Under the pieces are notes generated by a model, which saw only the letters and a program-made list of their open reading frames with translations, was not told where the DNA came from and made no database searches. From Sutcliffiella deserti (lineage in GTDB: Bacteria; Bacillota; Bacilli; Bacillales; Bacillaceae_I), in contig NZ_JAIQDB010000006.1 of assembly GCF_020037475.1 (NCBI RefSeq), positions 62,001 through 126,000 of the forward strand: DNA of 64,000 nt, in the 5' to 3' direction. This document shows, one piece after another, positions 15,540-24,421 of this stretch. The position numbers were made by a program, and so were the translations under genes. Every line of letters starts with the position of its first letter. Position 1 is the stretch's first letter.

Positions 15540-16097
15540 TTGACTAACTTATTCTTAATTAGACATGCCCACTCTAACTATACACCCGATGAACTAGGAA
15601 GACCATTATCTGAAAGAGGTTTTGCTGATGCAAAAAAGGTGGCTGGGTTATTGAAATCAGAGAAAATTGATAGGGTTGTTTCAAGTCCATATAAAAGAGC
15701 GGTTCAAACTGTTGAAGAGATTGCTGTATATAATGATAAAGAGGTTGAAATAATAGATGGATTTAAAGAACGCACTTTAACTTCCACCCCAGCTGAAGAT
15801 TTTTCGCATGCCATTATGAAAGTTTGGGAGGACTATAACTTCTCATGGAATGGCGGAGAGTCCAATCTGGTTGCTCAAAAAAGAGGGATAGACTCCATCT
15901 ATAAGCTATTAGATAGTTATAAAGGTGAAAGCATTGTAATTGGTACACATGGCAATATAATGGTGCTAATAATGAATTATTTTGATAAACAATATGATTT
16001 CTCCTTTTGGAAAAATCTTGATATGCCAGATATCTATAAATTAATTTTTGACGGTAAAGAGTTAAGAAGTGTAAAAAGAATATGGGAAAGAGATTAA
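15540..16097 (+). CDS. Histidine phosphatase family protein
   Basis: 185 residues from TTG 15540 behind AGGAG. The catalytic motif is LIRHAHSNY at the N-terminus, with VSSPYKRAVQT and a late HGN (VIGTHGNIMVL). These belong to the phosphoglycerate-mutase-like phosphatases, which use a phospho-His intermediate. The substrate is unknown. It stands alone. Confidence 0.85.
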   Translation: MTNLFLIRHAHSNYTPDELGRPLSERGFADAKKVAGLLKSEKIDRVVSSPYKRAVQTVEEIAVYNDKEVEIIDGFKERTLTSTPAEDFSHAIMKVWEDYNFSWNGGESNLVAQKRGIDSIYKLLDSYKGESIVIGTHGNIMVLIMNYFDKQYDFSFWKNLDMPDIYKLIFDGKELRSVKRIWERD

Positions 16098-16217
16098 TAT
16101 TTTTTAAGAGTGCTGTTAACCTCTTAGGTAGAAATAGGGATTACTATATGCCACCAATAAGTACTTACTGCACAAAAAGGGCAACTGGGGTATAATTTTC
16201 AGGTAAGAGAAAATAAC

Positions 16218-17807
16218 ATGGTAAAAAGGATTGATAAGAACATGTTGGATGAATACATGGCTAAAGTAAGAGCAGATTGCCTGGAATATAGATTAGATCC
16301 TAATGTTATCCCTGTCTTTACAAAGATAGCACCGGAGGAACTTACTAGAATTCAAGAGGAATATGCAGATACATTAGCGATTATCAGGTCTTTTATGGAT
16401 AAATTTCTAGGTAAAAGCAAAGGGATTCCCTTATTGGTTGCTGTGACCGATCATAAGGCGAATTTTATTGAATATATAGGTGATGCTAGTCTTCAAGAGA
16501 CAGTTGTTAATAAGATTGGATTAGAAAAAGGTGTACAGTTTTCAGGGATAAAAGTCGGTGTGAATTCCATACTAGCTGCGTTAGAACTCCAACGGCCGGT
16601 GCAGACGATAGGAACCGATCATTATTTTCATTTTCTTCATCAAACCGCTTGTTACAGTGTACCGTTGTATCTTCAAGATAAAATCATAGGAACCATATCC
16701 ATTATGACATTCCTGGATTATGCCCATCCAATGATTATGGCTTCATTGGAAACAGTAGTGGATTCCATTGAAAGAGAATTGAATTTACTGGAAAGAAACC
16801 GTTATCTAAACGAAATGAATCAAATGATCCTCGAGAAATCGAACACTGGGTACGTGGTAATTGAAAAGTGCGGGAAGATTGTCAAAATAAATCCAAAAGC
16901 TCAATCACTATTAGAGGAAGTAAAGCTGGATCACTATATTCAGGAAACGGTACCGTTTACCGCCATTCATGAGAAGTTTAAAAAAGGTGAAAGTATACGA
17001 GATTGGAAGGTAGGCTTATCTAACTCGAAGGGTCCTATCATTTGTCTGGTAGATTACTTTCCCTTTCTTGAGGGGAGCCTCATCCAGCTTCGGGATATCA
17101 CAGAATATAAAAAGACGGAATCTTATATTCAAAATGCAGAAAAACTTTCGGTAGTAGGGGAATTAGCTGCAGGAGTAGCGCATGAAATTAAGAATCCGCT
17201 CACAATATTGAAAGGTTTTATTCAACTCATCCAAGCGAATCGTTTCAATGAAACATACCTTGCCATTATGCTTAAGGAGATTGAACGGATAGATCAGATA
17301 ACAAACGAATTTTTAGTCCTATCAAGGCCAACAGTACAAGAAAAATCCTTGTATAACATACAGAAATTATTTGTAGAAATTGAAGTATTACTATCAAGCT
17401 TCGCGATCGTAAAAAATATCGAAATCGTTCATCACTATCAGGACACACCAGCTATTTATTGTGATGGAAATCAGTTAAAACAAGTGTTCATAAATATTGT
17501 GAAAAACAGCGTAGAAGCTGTCGATTACAATGGGAAAATTAATATCGTTATAGAGCCATATAATAAAAAAAACATTCTAATCCGTATTATGGATAACGGG
17601 AATGGATTTCCAGAGCATATTCTTAGTAAAGTAGGACAGCCCTTCTTAACAACAAAGGAAAACGGAAACGGATTAGGAATTATTATCTGTAAACGAATTG
17701 TTGAGAACATTCATAAAGGGGAGTTGAATATATATAATGAGGAAAATGGTGGAGCTGTAGTAGATATTATCTTACCTCAACACACCGAAATACACATTGA
17801 TGAATAA
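16218..17807 (+). CDS. Soluble sensor histidine kinase with AcoR-like GAF and PAS domains
   Basis: 529 residues without a membrane segment. Residues 60-190 resemble the GAF domain of AcoR-type activators (SGIKVGVNSILAALELQRP, then YSVPLYLQDKIIGTISIM). A PAS domain follows (GYVVIEKCGKIVKINPKAQS), then HisKA with the phosphorylated His in AAGVAHEIKNPLTILKGF, and the ATPase domain with N box NIVKNSVEAV and G boxes DNGNGFP and NGNGLGI. The catalytic half resembles Bacillus sporulation-type kinases. No response regulator gene is nearby, so it may feed the Spo0 phosphorelay or a distant partner; that is inference. Confidence 0.88.
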   Translation: MVKRIDKNMLDEYMAKVRADCLEYRLDPNVIPVFTKIAPEELTRIQEEYADTLAIIRSFMDKFLGKSKGIPLLVAVTDHKANFIEYIGDASLQETVVNKIGLEKGVQFSGIKVGVNSILAALELQRPVQTIGTDHYFHFLHQTACYSVPLYLQDKIIGTISIMTFLDYAHPMIMASLETVVDSIERELNLLERNRYLNEMNQMILEKSNTGYVVIEKCGKIVKINPKAQSLLEEVKLDHYIQETVPFTAIHEKFKKGESIRDWKVGLSNSKGPIICLVDYFPFLEGSLIQLRDITEYKKTESYIQNAEKLSVVGELAAGVAHEIKNPLTILKGFIQLIQANRFNETYLAIMLKEIERIDQITNEFLVLSRPTVQEKSLYNIQKLFVEIEVLLSSFAIVKNIEIVHHYQDTPAIYCDGNQLKQVFINIVKNSVEAVDYNGKINIVIEPYNKKNILIRIMDNGNGFPEHILSKVGQPFLTTKENGNGLGIIICKRIVENIHKGELNIYNEENGGAVVDIILPQHTEIHIDE

Positions 17808-17844
17808 AAAGGTGCTGCTCAAGCTTTAAAGGGCAACACCTTTT
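17807..17844. terminator. Bidirectional terminator between the kinase and the convergent membrane protein gene
   Basis: AAAAGGTGCTGCTC pairs with GGGCAACACCTTTT; A and T runs flank both sides. Confidence 0.75.
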
Positions 17845-17855
17845 ACAGTATATAT

Positions 17856-18626
17856 CTAGTTCTCTTCACAAGAAACGCTGCTAAGAGAAAATAACCCTTC
17901 ATTCTTTACTACCACGGTATTTCCATTATCCATACATTCTTCCATTTTGACCATATTGGCGCGGTGGTTAATTTCCATCTGAACAATCCTAAGGGCACCC
18001 AAGAAAAGCACAGCAACCGTTACGATTATTAAAGCAAGCTTGAATTTTTTACTTAGGGACGAATCATATTTTGCCCTTTGATGAGAGGGGATTTCCTCAT
18101 TAAAACGATAATTTCCAGAAATGTAGGACCGAATCTCACTATAGTACATTGCATTCTTTATGATTAAGAAAAGGATTAGAATGAAAATGAAAATGTAACG
18201 ATGAAATGGTATAAGCATTACGAAAATAAGCAATAGAAGGGCAAGGGAGTATAAAACATACACCTTTTTTGTAGCATTGCTTGTTACATGACGGATCATC
18301 TCATCATCTTCAAGAAATTCGACCGGTCGTAAAAGATTAAAGGGGTATAATTTATTTGTTGGGTTCTCTTTATTATAGCGCTTTAGTTTAGTGTAATAAG
18401 CTATTAAGATCAAAACGAATAAACCAAGCCCACCAAAGAAAGACCAGAGTGGCAGCATCTCCCATTTAATTTCAGTCTGACCTTCCCAATAATAATAAAA
18501 TACACCTTCAAAATCATTAAATGCCATATCCATAAAGCGAACTGCACTAAACATAAAAATCATCAAACTGGTATAAGCAGCAATATTCCAGAGTGGTAAT
18601 TGTACTCGCAGGTCCTTGTTATTCAT
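17856..18626 (-). CDS. Membrane protein encoded with an XRE regulator
   Basis: 256 residues with about five hydrophobic helices (WNIAAYTSLMIFMFSAVRF; LWSFFGGLGLFVLILIAYY; VLYSLALLLLIFVMLIPF; a long FIFILILFLIIK; IIVTVAVLFLGALRIV) and a C-terminal extracytoplasmic tail with two Cys. Its start overlaps the end of the XRE regulator gene, so the two are cotranslated. Such XRE plus membrane protein pairs are common in Firmicutes with unknown signals. I do not recognise the family with certainty. Confidence 0.75.
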   Translation of the reverse strand: MNNKDLRVQLPLWNIAAYTSLMIFMFSAVRFMDMAFNDFEGVFYYYWEGQTEIKWEMLPLWSFFGGLGLFVLILIAYYTKLKRYNKENPTNKLYPFNLLRPVEFLEDDEMIRHVTSNATKKVYVLYSLALLLLIFVMLIPFHRYIFIFILILFLIIKNAMYYSEIRSYISGNYRFNEEIPSHQRAKYDSSLSKKFKLALIIVTVAVLFLGALRIVQMEINHRANMVKMEECMDNGNTVVVKNEGLFSLSSVSCEEN

Positions 18627-18831
18627 TGATATCCTCCTCTTCTAGCCAAAATAATTCCTCTACCGATACTTTCAGATGTTTTGCCAATCTTAGCGACAAG
18701 GTAATAGAAGGTGAAAACTCTCCTTTTTCAATGAAAGAGATTGTTTGTCTTGTAACTCCTACACGATTCCCGAGCTCAGACTGAGAAAATCCATATCTGG
18801 CACGCAGTTCCTTAACCCGATTCTGAAGCAT
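18619..18831 (-). CDS. XRE family helix-turn-helix regulator (YozG-like)
   Basis: 70 residues, essentially one HTH domain: VKELRARYGFSQSELGNRVG with the recognition helix TRQTISFIEKGEFSPS, and the end LKVSVEELFWLEEE. It is the size of minimal Cro/YozG-like regulators. AAAGGAGG precedes the ATG. The promoter region holds two overlapping inverted repeats that could be its operator. Confidence 0.88.
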   Translation of the reverse strand: MLQNRVKELRARYGFSQSELGNRVGVTRQTISFIEKGEFSPSITLSLRLAKHLKVSVEELFWLEEEDINE

Positions 18832-18846
18832 AATAGCCTCCTTTTG

Positions 18847-18889
18847 TTATGTAATATATACATAATGTAATGTATTATTAACATTATGT
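18847..18889. promoter_or_regulatory. Overlapping inverted repeats upstream of the XRE gene (putative operator)
   Basis: TTATGTA-ATATA-TACATAA (18847-18865) overlaps a second repeat, ACATAATGT (18860-18868) with ACATTATGT (18881-18889). All arms share the ACATAAT/ATTATGT core. Confidence 0.55.
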
Positions 18890-19015
18890 CAATAATAATT
18901 ACCAATAAGCTATTGGGAAATCATTGAATTTAATGACAGAATAGAATAGAATATTTTCTATAGAGAAGTAGAAGTAGCTTAGAGAAAAATAAAGTGTTTA
19001 ACTACGGGGGATAAC

Positions 19016-19627
19016 ATGCGAGAGATTAATAATAAGACTTTTTTAACTTTGACAGTTTTTTTTCTATTTTATCTTTATATCAAAAATATTTATCTCTTAG
19101 ATTTTTTATATTTCCATGACATGACAATGGTGTTTATTTTCTTAGTAGGAATCGTGGCAGCCATCTGGGTTACAGGTAGATTAGATAAATGGCTGGCAAC
19201 CAAGCGCTGGAAAAATCAGATTATGTTGATTTCCAGCGCCCTGCTTATCCTGTTCTTTAGCTATCAGATGTTTACACCGTATTTTTACACCGATAACCAG
19301 TTAAGAGAAATTGGAGTGGGAAAAGTGGAAGACTATCTACAGCTATATTCTGATGAAAATATGGCAGAGATGGAGCGTTCCAAACTTGCAAAAGCTACAT
19401 TAGTAGAAGGGTTGGTCTTTGCAAACTCGATAGCAGACCAATACCCAAAAGTGGAAGTGATAGAGAATGTGAAAATTATAGATTTTATTCGTTCTTTTCA
19501 TCAATTTGAACTGGTAGTTAACGGGGAACTTGCTGACGCAGTCAATAATCAAGAAAGGCGAACCTATCGTTTTACATTGGAAAAAGAAGGGCTAGGTTAT
19601 AAAATAAGTGGGTTCACTCACTATTAA
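19016..19627 (+). CDS. Membrane protein of unknown function
   Basis: 203 residues. Three hydrophobic segments in the first 90 residues (FLTLTVFFLFYLYIKNIYLL; TMVFIFLVGIVAAIWVTG; QIMLISSALLILFFSYQMF) precede a soluble domain of about 110 residues (IGVGKVEDYLQLYSDENMAE; YRFTLEKEGLGYKISGFTHY) probably outside the membrane. GGGGGAT precedes the ATG. I do not recognise the family. It shares a bidirectional terminator with the convergent yebE-like gene. Confidence 0.7.
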   Translation: MREINNKTFLTLTVFFLFYLYIKNIYLLDFLYFHDMTMVFIFLVGIVAAIWVTGRLDKWLATKRWKNQIMLISSALLILFFSYQMFTPYFYTDNQLREIGVGKVEDYLQLYSDENMAEMERSKLAKATLVEGLVFANSIADQYPKVEVIENVKIIDFIRSFHQFELVVNGELADAVNNQERRTYRFTLEKEGLGYKISGFTHY

Positions 19628-19639
19628 AAAGTGATACTA

Positions 19640-19680
19640 AAAAAGTCCCTAAAATTCACAACGAATCTTAGGGACTTTTT
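19640..19680. terminator. Bidirectional terminator
   Basis: AAAAAGTCCCTAA and TTAGGGACTTTTT with a 15-nt loop, between convergent genes. Confidence 0.85.
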
Positions 19681-19681
19681 G

Positions 19682-20242
19682 TTAAGAGGAAGTTTGACCT
19701 TTGCTCTGCATTTGCTTATTTTTCTTGTTTTTCCGCATAGCCTTTGTAATATATCCGCCCTTGAAATTACGAGGTTCATAGGAAACGATAAAGGCGCTAG
19801 GTTCATAGCTACTAACAATCTTAATAAATTCCGTTTCCCGATCACGCCTAGCGGTACAATCAAGTCGGTATCGACGGGCTTCATTCATTCCTTCTACTTC
19901 AGAGGTGGAAACACTAAAACCTTCGTTTCGAAGTTTACTAGTTAATTCTTCATTTTTGTTCATTATATTCACTTCAATAGATACGAAACCAATTGCAAGC
20001 TTCTGTTCAATAATTTGACCGATATATAAACCTACACCGAAACCAAGCGCATAGGAAGCCATATTCAAATAGTTGGAGAGATCACTAAAAACAATTCCAA
20101 GTGCGATAACGTAGATAATTCCTTCGAGCATACCGAGAGCTGCGGCTTTTTCTTTCATTCCCTTGACCATCGTAATTGTTCTCAGTGTAAGGACAGGAAC
20201 AAATAAAAGTTGGGCAATGAAAATGATGAGTGCTTGAAGCAT
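19682..20242 (-). CDS. yebE: UPF0316 / DUF2179 membrane protein (YebE-like)
   Basis: 186 residues. Three membrane helices at the N-terminus ([60 protein letters not shown]) are followed by a cytosolic DUF2179 domain ([20 protein letters not shown]). This is the UPF0316 family represented by B. subtilis YebE. DUF2179 domains may bind small ligands; the role of the family is unknown. GAAGGTGAG precedes the ATG. Confidence 0.8.
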   Translation of the reverse strand: MLQALIIFIAQLLFVPVLTLRTITMVKGMKEKAAALGMLEGIIYVIALGIVFSDLSNYLNMASYALGFGVGLYIGQIIEQKLAIGFVSIEVNIMNKNEELTSKLRNEGFSVSTSEVEGMNEARRYRLDCTARRDRETEFIKIVSSYEPSAFIVSYEPRNFKGGYITKAMRKNKKNKQMQSKGQTSS

Positions 20243-20410
20243 TTTCTCACCTTCTTCCTAAAATTTTCAACTAATGTAGTGTAACAGGTATTTGTAGTCG
20301 AGGCTAGTCATTTGATGTAGAAATTTCAATTATATTGATAGTGGTAGGTAGGTGGAAAGCTTATCAACCTATGCAGAATATGCAAGGATAGAAGGATATA
20401 AAAGTCATTT

Positions 20411-20584
20411 TTGAATTACCAACTACCTATTAAAGATCTTAAAGTAAAAGGTAGCTCTTCTGTATTGAAAATAGAAACGAAGGTGAAAAGCATTCGTCTT
20501 GTGGAAGGCGATCATAATATTGATTGCAGGATAGACGGTTTCGGAGCAATGAAATTAAAATCCGAATTTGTGAAGAAGGCATAA
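20411..20584 (+). CDS. Doubtful 57-residue protein, possibly a gene remnant
   Basis: The frame TTG 20411 to TAA 20584 reads like protein rather than noise ([20 protein letters not shown], then [16 protein letters not shown]), with alternating beta-strand-like pattern. There is no well-placed ribosome-binding site (AAGGAT is 13 nt away). It may be the C-terminal remnant of a lost gene. Not identified. Confidence 0.25.
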   Translation: MNYQLPIKDLKVKGSSSVLKIETKVKSIRLVEGDHNIDCRIDGFGAMKLKSEFVKKA

Positions 20585-20714
20585 TGTTGTGGTGAAAATA
20601 AACGCCCTTTTTTCATGGAAGTGAAAAATAGCATATAAAAGAAAGATGATACACATAGCAATTATCGGAATTTATTAAACCGCTTATTCAAAACCTAACT
20701 TCTCTAAAACAAAT

Positions 20715-20755
20715 AGGCTGCTACATGGGTCGTCTAAAAACCCTTGTAGCAGCCT
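20715..20755 (-). terminator. Terminator for the small gene at 20795-20986
   Basis: AGGCTGCTACA and TGTAGCAGCCT with further GGGT/ACCC pairing inside. On the minus strand it is followed by a T-rich stretch. Confidence 0.6.
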
Positions 20756-20794
20756 TGAACTTTATCTTATTCTTCTACCTATTCGTGTTGCTTT

Positions 20795-20986
20795 TTACTT
20801 AGCTTCACCATTTTTTACAGAGTCTGCCGTTTTACTTACGGCTTGGGCAGTTTCGTCCACTGCTTTCATTGCAATATTTTCCGTTGCTTGAAGAGTATTT
20901 TGCGCTGCATCAAAAACTACATCAGCACCGTTTTTGATTGTGTTAGCTACATTTTGTGATGTGCTTTGTTGATTGTGATTTGCCAT
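20795..20986 (-). CDS. Small amphipathic-helix protein, unknown
   Basis: 63 residues, AGGAGGTGAGG before the ATG. It is rich in Ala, Asn, Gln and Lys with 11-residue-like periodicity (NTIKNGADVVFDAAQNTLQA, then TENIAMKAVDETAQAVSKTA), reminiscent of LEA-type or spore-associated small proteins. No membrane segment. The strong ribosome-binding site and dedicated terminator support a real gene; function unknown. Confidence 0.7.
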   Translation of the reverse strand: MANHNQQSTSQNVANTIKNGADVVFDAAQNTLQATENIAMKAVDETAQAVSKTADSVKNGEAK

Positions 20987-21166
20987 TTTTCCTCACCTCC
21001 TGCTATAGCTAGGCTTTGTATTTTTTTGTAAAAATATACAATACATAAGATTAAGGCCAAAGAAAGTACAATATCTATGTAGTTCGAATTCAGAATATTG
21101 TGTTATGATTATGGGAATTCGACATAATAAATGCAGAATATTACAACTGAAACAGGAGGGCTTATG

Positions 21167-22042
21167 ATGCAAATAAGGAAAATGAACGAGAATGACCTAG
21201 AACTTGCTGCGAATTTCATTTCTCAGCTAAATCAAGCAGCAGAGAGTCATATAGGATACTGTGGAATGGAAGGGAAGGAAATCGCTAGCTCCCTTAAGGA
21301 CGATGTAACGGATGTTCCTTATTGGGAAAGTTTTATACTCGCATATGCGGAAGATGAATTGATAGGTGTTCTTGGTTTTGATGGTGATTTGGAGAATAAG
21401 AGCGGAGAAGTATGGGGGCCTTTCCTTAAGCTAGAAAAATGGGGTTTTGCACCAGAAATGTGGGAGGCAATGAAAGGCTTATTACCAGAAAAGATAGACG
21501 AACTTTACATGTTTCCTAATAAAAAAAATCATGCATGCATTGATCTTGCAAGAAACATGGGATTTAACCACCATAGTGACCAAACGATATTAAAGGTAAA
21601 GAAAGAAAATTTTAGCCTGGTCCAAAGTACAGTATTTCAAGAAATATCTGCTTCATACTATGCTGAATTTGAACTTCTTCATGACACAACCTTTCCGTCT
21701 ACCTATTATAGTGGGAAGCAGATTATAGAAAGATTAAACAATCATCATAAACTTTTTATAACAGAAGAGCAGAACGAGTTGTCAGGTTATATTTATGTGG
21801 AGGTTGAGCCAGAGTTTGGTGAAGCAAGTATTGAATTTTTTGCAGTAAATGAGCTCCACAGAGGAAATGGAATTGGAGCTCAATTGTTGACTATCGCCTT
21901 ACAGTGGATATTTACTTTTAATAAAATTTATTCTGTCACACTTTGTGTTAACTCTACTAATCAGAAAGCGATAAACTTATACAGGAAAATGGGCTTTGAC
22001 CAGGTTCATGATTTATGTTTTTTTCGCAAGAAGTTGGGGTGA
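21167..22042 (+). CDS. GNAT acetyltransferase (two tandem GNAT halves)
   Basis: About 291 residues. I start at ATG 21167, 7 nt after AGGAGG; ATG 21164 is adjacent. The C-terminal half is a standard GNAT domain with the acetyl-CoA loop ELHRGNGIGAQLL and NQKAINLYRKMGF. The N-terminal half (IRKMNENDLELAANFISQLN; YMFPNKKNHACIDLARNMGF) looks like a second, degenerate GNAT domain. The substrate is unknown. Confidence 0.85.
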   Translation: MQIRKMNENDLELAANFISQLNQAAESHIGYCGMEGKEIASSLKDDVTDVPYWESFILAYAEDELIGVLGFDGDLENKSGEVWGPFLKLEKWGFAPEMWEAMKGLLPEKIDELYMFPNKKNHACIDLARNMGFNHHSDQTILKVKKENFSLVQSTVFQEISASYYAEFELLHDTTFPSTYYSGKQIIERLNNHHKLFITEEQNELSGYIYVEVEPEFGEASIEFFAVNELHRGNGIGAQLLTIALQWIFTFNKIYSVTLCVNSTNQKAINLYRKMGFDQVHDLCFFRKKLG

Positions 22043-22066
22043 ATAGTTGTAGCAAGAACTTCTTTA

Positions 22067-22777
22067 TCAGAAATCGTATGCTTCAATTATTTTTTCAGTA
22101 AGTAAGTCATAGCCTTTTTTATTGGGATGAAGTGCATCACTAAAGTAATCGCTCGACTTTTTATGAAAAAGATCGTTGGTTGGTATGAACTTACTATTCT
22201 CGTAATTAGCTATAATTGTTTTGCTACGCTCGTTCCATTCTAAAATTATTTCTTCGATTTTCTGTGAATTAGGATAAGGATTATACAGGCCCAAAAACAG
22301 AAGAGGAGCATCATTGTTCTCTGCCCGAATGATAGTTAAAATTTCATTTAAGTTCTCTTCAAAATCATCCTGTCCGTCTGCTAATTTCGCGTAATCAAGT
22401 TCGGTTAGATCGCCGCCGTTACTTTCGATCAAATCATTCGTACCAATAAAAATAATAAAATAATCAACATTTTCCAAACTGCCTACTATATTGAGTTGTT
22501 TTACTTGCTTTAATAACCCGTTCGTCTTTTGACCAGGAATACCATAATTTTCAACGAGAATGTTTGTTTTCTTCTTTTCTTTTAAATGCTGTTCTAAATT
22601 TTCTACATATCCATTTCCCGATTGATCACCAATTCCGTAGGTTAAAGAATCTCCCAACGCAATTATTCTTTCCGTTTGAACAGAGGAAATCTTATTGCTT
22701 TGAACCCAATTTACTGAGTACAATCCTATAACAACTAATACTGTCGAGGCTATTACAGAGATGATAATTTTCTTCAT
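22067..22777 (-). CDS. SGNH/GDSL hydrolase, membrane-anchored or exported
   Basis: 236 residues with an N-terminal hydrophobic segment (KIIISVIASTVLVVIGLYSV) that acts as signal or anchor. SGNH blocks are intact: IIALGDSLTYG (nucleophile Ser), NYGIPGQKT (Gly), IIFIGTNDLI (Asn) and DALHPNKKGYD (Asp-x-x-His). It is likely an extracytoplasmic esterase or lysophospholipase of the YpmR type. GGGAGG precedes the ATG on the minus strand. Confidence 0.88.
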   Translation of the reverse strand: MKKIIISVIASTVLVVIGLYSVNWVQSNKISSVQTERIIALGDSLTYGIGDQSGNGYVENLEQHLKEKKKTNILVENYGIPGQKTNGLLKQVKQLNIVGSLENVDYFIIFIGTNDLIESNGGDLTELDYAKLADGQDDFEENLNEILTIIRAENNDAPLLFLGLYNPYPNSQKIEEIILEWNERSKTIIANYENSKFIPTNDLFHKKSSDYFSDALHPNKKGYDLLTEKIIEAYDF

Positions 22778-23044
22778 GTTGGAAACCTCCCTGATAAGAG
22801 GGGTTCCCTGTATTTAAGAAAATAAAACAGTTTACAATGATACTATCTAATATATTTATAGAGGATGATTCTCGAAAAAATACAACAGGCCACTAATGAT
22901 GCAATGTACAAGGGTAGAAGCACTTAGGATTAAGAGAAGTGGCTCAAGAGGGTATTGCCTATAACAAAAGGAGAAGCGGAATGAAATTTAATTATTAACT
23001 CAATTAAAGGTTAGTCCAATAAAAATATACTAGGAGGTTCACTG

Positions 23045-23512
23045 ATGGATTACATTGAACATCTACGATCAATGGTCGGAAAAGAAAAAGTAATAATGGT
23101 AGTGGCAGGTGCCTTTGTCTTTGATTCTAACAACCGATTGCTTTTACAACTTCGCTCCGATAACGAAACTTGGGGGTTGCCTGGTGGCTTTATGGAGTTA
23201 GGAGAGTCTGTACAGGAAACGGCTAGAAGAGAAGTGTTGGAAGAAACAGGTTTGCAGCTTGGGGAACTAGGTTTATTTGGGATTTATTCAGGCGCCGATT
23301 ATGACAAAACTTTTTCAAATGGAGACCAAGTAGCGATGCTACAAGTAATCTTTACTTGTAAGGACTTTAAAGGCGAATTAATCCAAACAAATGAAGAATC
23401 GTTGAAAAATGAGTTCTATTTCATTGACGCATTACCAGATAAATTATTTACCGACCATAAAATCTTTTTCGATGACTTTTTATCAGATAAAGAAAAACCT
23501 ATTATTGCGTAA
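23045..23512 (+). CDS. Nudix hydrolase
   Basis: 155 residues. The Nudix box fits Gx5Ex7REUxEExGU: it begins GGFMELGESV and ends REVLEETGL, near residues 49-72. The N-terminus (VAGAFVFDSNNRLLLQLRSD) is typical of ADP-ribose or NTP pyrophosphohydrolases. AGGAGG precedes the ATG. The substrate cannot be read. The next gene starts 45 bp later. Confidence 0.9.
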   Translation: MDYIEHLRSMVGKEKVIMVVAGAFVFDSNNRLLLQLRSDNETWGLPGGFMELGESVQETARREVLEETGLQLGELGLFGIYSGADYDKTFSNGDQVAMLQVIFTCKDFKGELIQTNEESLKNEFYFIDALPDKLFTDHKIFFDDFLSDKEKPIIA

Positions 23513-23557
23513 CAACAAGCGACAATCAGTACTCGTAGAAAATAAGAGGTGAATACG

Positions 23558-24304
23558 TTGAAAAAATTAGAACCACTGAAGGCGGCGAGTCAGTTTGTGC
23601 AAAAGCGATATCCGTCTTGCCAAGGTGCTCTGTTGGCGGGAAGTGTGGTTAGGGGGGAAGCAACAGAAAACTCCGACTTGGATATTGTCATTTTCGATAA
23701 GGAATTTGTTGTCTCCTATAGAGAGTCTTTGGTTGATCTGGGCTGGAATATAGAAGTGTTTGTACATAACTTAGTTTCCTATAAGGAATTTTTCGAAAAT
23801 GATGTTCAGAGGGCTAGACCTTCCATGCCGAGAATGGTTTCAGAAGGCATTGTTTTGAAAGATGAAGGGATAATACAATCTATAAAAATAGAAGCAGAAG
23901 CATTATTGGAAAAAGGTCCAGAAAAATGGTCAGAAGAAACGATAAAAATTAAACGATACTTTCTTACGGATGCCTTGGATGATTTTATCGGATGTAAGAA
24001 TAGAGCGGAAGAAATATTCATTGCAAATACACTTGGTGATCTTCTGAGTGAATTTGTACTCAGAACAAATAATAGATGGATTGGTACTTCCAAATGGCTT
24101 GTCCGTTCACTGAACCACTATGATGAGGAGTTTACGAAAGAATTCGTGAAAGCATTTGATCATTTTTATCGAAATGGTGAGAAGACCAAAATAATTATAC
24201 TAGTTGATCAAAAATTGAAACCGTATGGAGGAAGGTTATTTAATGGGTTTTCGTTAGGGAAGCGATGTGAAGTTGGAGGCAAGGAAAGTCAAGAATCTGA
24301 CTAG
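23558..24304 (+). CDS. Nucleotidyltransferase-domain protein
   Basis: About 248 residues from TTG 23558 behind AAGAGGTG. The Pol-beta-like motif is GSVVRGEATENSDLDIVIF, i.e. GS...DxD near residue 30. The rest is helical (FLTDALDDFIGCKNRAEEIF). Such proteins transfer nucleotides to small molecules or proteins; some are antibiotic adenylyltransferases, but no class can be assigned here. It lies downstream of the Nudix gene and may be cotranscribed. Confidence 0.8.
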   Translation: MKKLEPLKAASQFVQKRYPSCQGALLAGSVVRGEATENSDLDIVIFDKEFVVSYRESLVDLGWNIEVFVHNLVSYKEFFENDVQRARPSMPRMVSEGIVLKDEGIIQSIKIEAEALLEKGPEKWSEETIKIKRYFLTDALDDFIGCKNRAEEIFIANTLGDLLSEFVLRTNNRWIGTSKWLVRSLNHYDEEFTKEFVKAFDHFYRNGEKTKIIILVDQKLKPYGGRLFNGFSLGKRCEVGGKESQESD

Positions 24305-24421
24305 AAAGGAGGCTTTCCTGATGTTTCGTCTAAACGTTTAACCAACCTCATACCCAATTGGCTAGGGAAGCGGTGCAACTTCAAAATTCGAGAAAGACAT
24401 GAAAAATGAGAGAGGAAGCCC

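Larger units (their letters stand above)
20243..20794. other. Intergenic region with a doubtful small reading frame and a terminator
   Basis: About 550 bp between two minus-strand genes. It holds the doubtful 57-codon frame at 20411-20584 and the terminator hairpin at 20715-20755. I see nothing else that can be named. Confidence 0.5.

Noticed and set aside
24305..24421. Possible duplicated segment near the nucleotidyltransferase end (AGGGAAGCG repeated)
   Set aside because: The similarity covers only about 15 bases and has no structure; treated as chance.
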